From positions 1 through 6,657 of the forward strand of contig JAUWEU010000042.1 of the NCBI GenBank assembly GCA_030608125.1: DNA of 6,657 nucleotides, written 5' to 3'. Under the pieces are notes generated by a model that did not search any database, was not told where the DNA came from, and worked only from the letters and a program-made list of their open reading frames with translations. The DNA is from Dehalococcoidia bacterium (GTDB taxonomy: Bacteria > Chloroflexota > Dehalococcoidia > Dehalococcoidales > W498). Shown here one piece after another: positions 6,178 to 6,657 of this stretch. The translations under genes were made by a program, and so were the position numbers. Every line of letters starts with the position of its first letter. Position 1 is the first letter of the stretch.

Positions 6178-6657
6178 ATGCACAACAATTGGCGACCTAA
6201 GCCTGGCGATAAGACTTTTCGCCCCCGACGGCTTAAGCGCTACCACCTAAGACGAATATTAGGCGTCCCTGCTCTTTTTAGTGCTGGCTATGGGAATGTC
6301 GGCTCCTCTATTTACTATGCCCTAGGCATTGTTGCTTTGGTAGCTATGGGGGCTACTCCTATAGTCTTAGCTATAGCTGGTATTCTTTTTATATTTACTG
6401 CCCTTACCTATGCTGAAGGCACAGCCATGCTACCTGAAGCCGGTGGCTCAGCCACTTTTGCTCGACACGGGTTTAACGATGCTGCTGGCTTTATCGCTGG
6501 CTGGGCACTAATGCTGAGCTACATCGTCACCATCTCCATCTCAGCCTTTACCATCCCGCCCTACCTAGGCTACTTCTGGGAAGGATTGAAGATAGATCCT
6601 ATCGCTGGCACGGTAGCCTCTATGGGAATCGTTATCTTCCTTATGTGCATCAATGTC
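6178..6657 (+). CDS. APC-family amino acid permease, N-terminal part (cut by window edge)
   Basis: An open frame of 160 codons continues past the right edge. The protein starts with an unusually basic 26-residue cytoplasmic leader rich in Arg and Lys. Helix 1 (about 28-55) carries the APC substrate-site motif GYGNVGSSIYYALG; helix 2 (61-80) ends in LTYAEGT, followed by LPEAGGSATFARHGFND (85-101), a conserved loop of the superfamily; helix 3 (102-126) and the start of helix 4 (143-160) follow. These features point to amino acid or polyamine uptake driven by ion gradient or exchange; the substrate cannot be told. An in-frame TGA lies just two codons before the ATG, so this is the only reasonable start, yet there is no clear ribosome site. 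A strong-looking promoter lies upstream. About two thirds of a typical permease is missing. Confidence 0.9.
   Translation, partial: MHNNWRPKPGDKTFRPRRLKRYHLRRILGVPALFSAGYGNVGSSIYYALGIVALVAMGATPIVLAIAGILFIFTALTYAEGTAMLPEAGGSATFARHGFNDAAGFIAGWALMLSYIVTISISAFTIPPYLGYFWEGLKIDPIAGTVASMGIVIFLMCINV

Overview
The window looks like bacterial chromosome from an anaerobe with moderate GC. It holds seven protein genes in three transcription blocks. My best guess for the source is a Chloroflexota/Dehalococcoidia-type organism. That rests on the Nfn-like flavoprotein pair, the DUF370-gmk pair, the DUF47-PiT pair and an APC permease with a GNVGSSIYYALG motif. No rRNA or marker gene is present to confirm it. 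I see no mobile element, CRISPR array, tRNA or rRNA.

Region 1 (1-3160, minus strand) is a redox operon. The first gene transcribed encodes a 765-residue iron-sulfur flavoprotein. It fuses a NuoG/HydA-like N-terminus ([2Fe-2S] domain, two His/Cys motifs, 2[4Fe-4S] ferredoxin) to a GltD/NfnB-like FAD-NAD(P)H module. After a 74-bp gap comes the small partner, an NfnA/SudB-like FAD plus [2Fe-2S] subunit, which runs off the left edge. The pair most likely forms a cytoplasmic ferredoxin/NAD(P)H oxidoreductase, possibly an electron-bifurcating or confurcating one.

Region 2 (3161-3404) is a divergent intergenic region. It has a TAGGCA hexamer three times (twice direct, once inverted) about three helical turns apart, only weak promoter candidates, and a possible 16-codon leader ORF.

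Region 3 (3405-4314, plus strand) holds a DUF370/RemA-like small protein overlapping guanylate kinase (gmk) by 20 bp. gmk ends 5 bp from the end of the convergent pit gene.

Region 4 (4320-5943, minus strand) is a two-gene phosphate uptake operon. A DUF47/PhoU-like accessory protein comes first and overlaps the PiT permease by 8 bp. A well-formed promoter (TTGACA-17-TAAACT) lies upstream.

Region 5 (5944-6657) is a second divergent control region. It has a near-consensus promoter facing right (TTGACA-17-TAGAAT) and a 15-bp imperfect palindrome midway between the two -35 boxes. It is followed by the first 160 codons of an APC-family amino acid permease cut by the right edge.

No clearly undescribed system is visible. 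The most interesting item is the iron-sulfur-rich Nfn-like fusion with its tandem cluster motifs.
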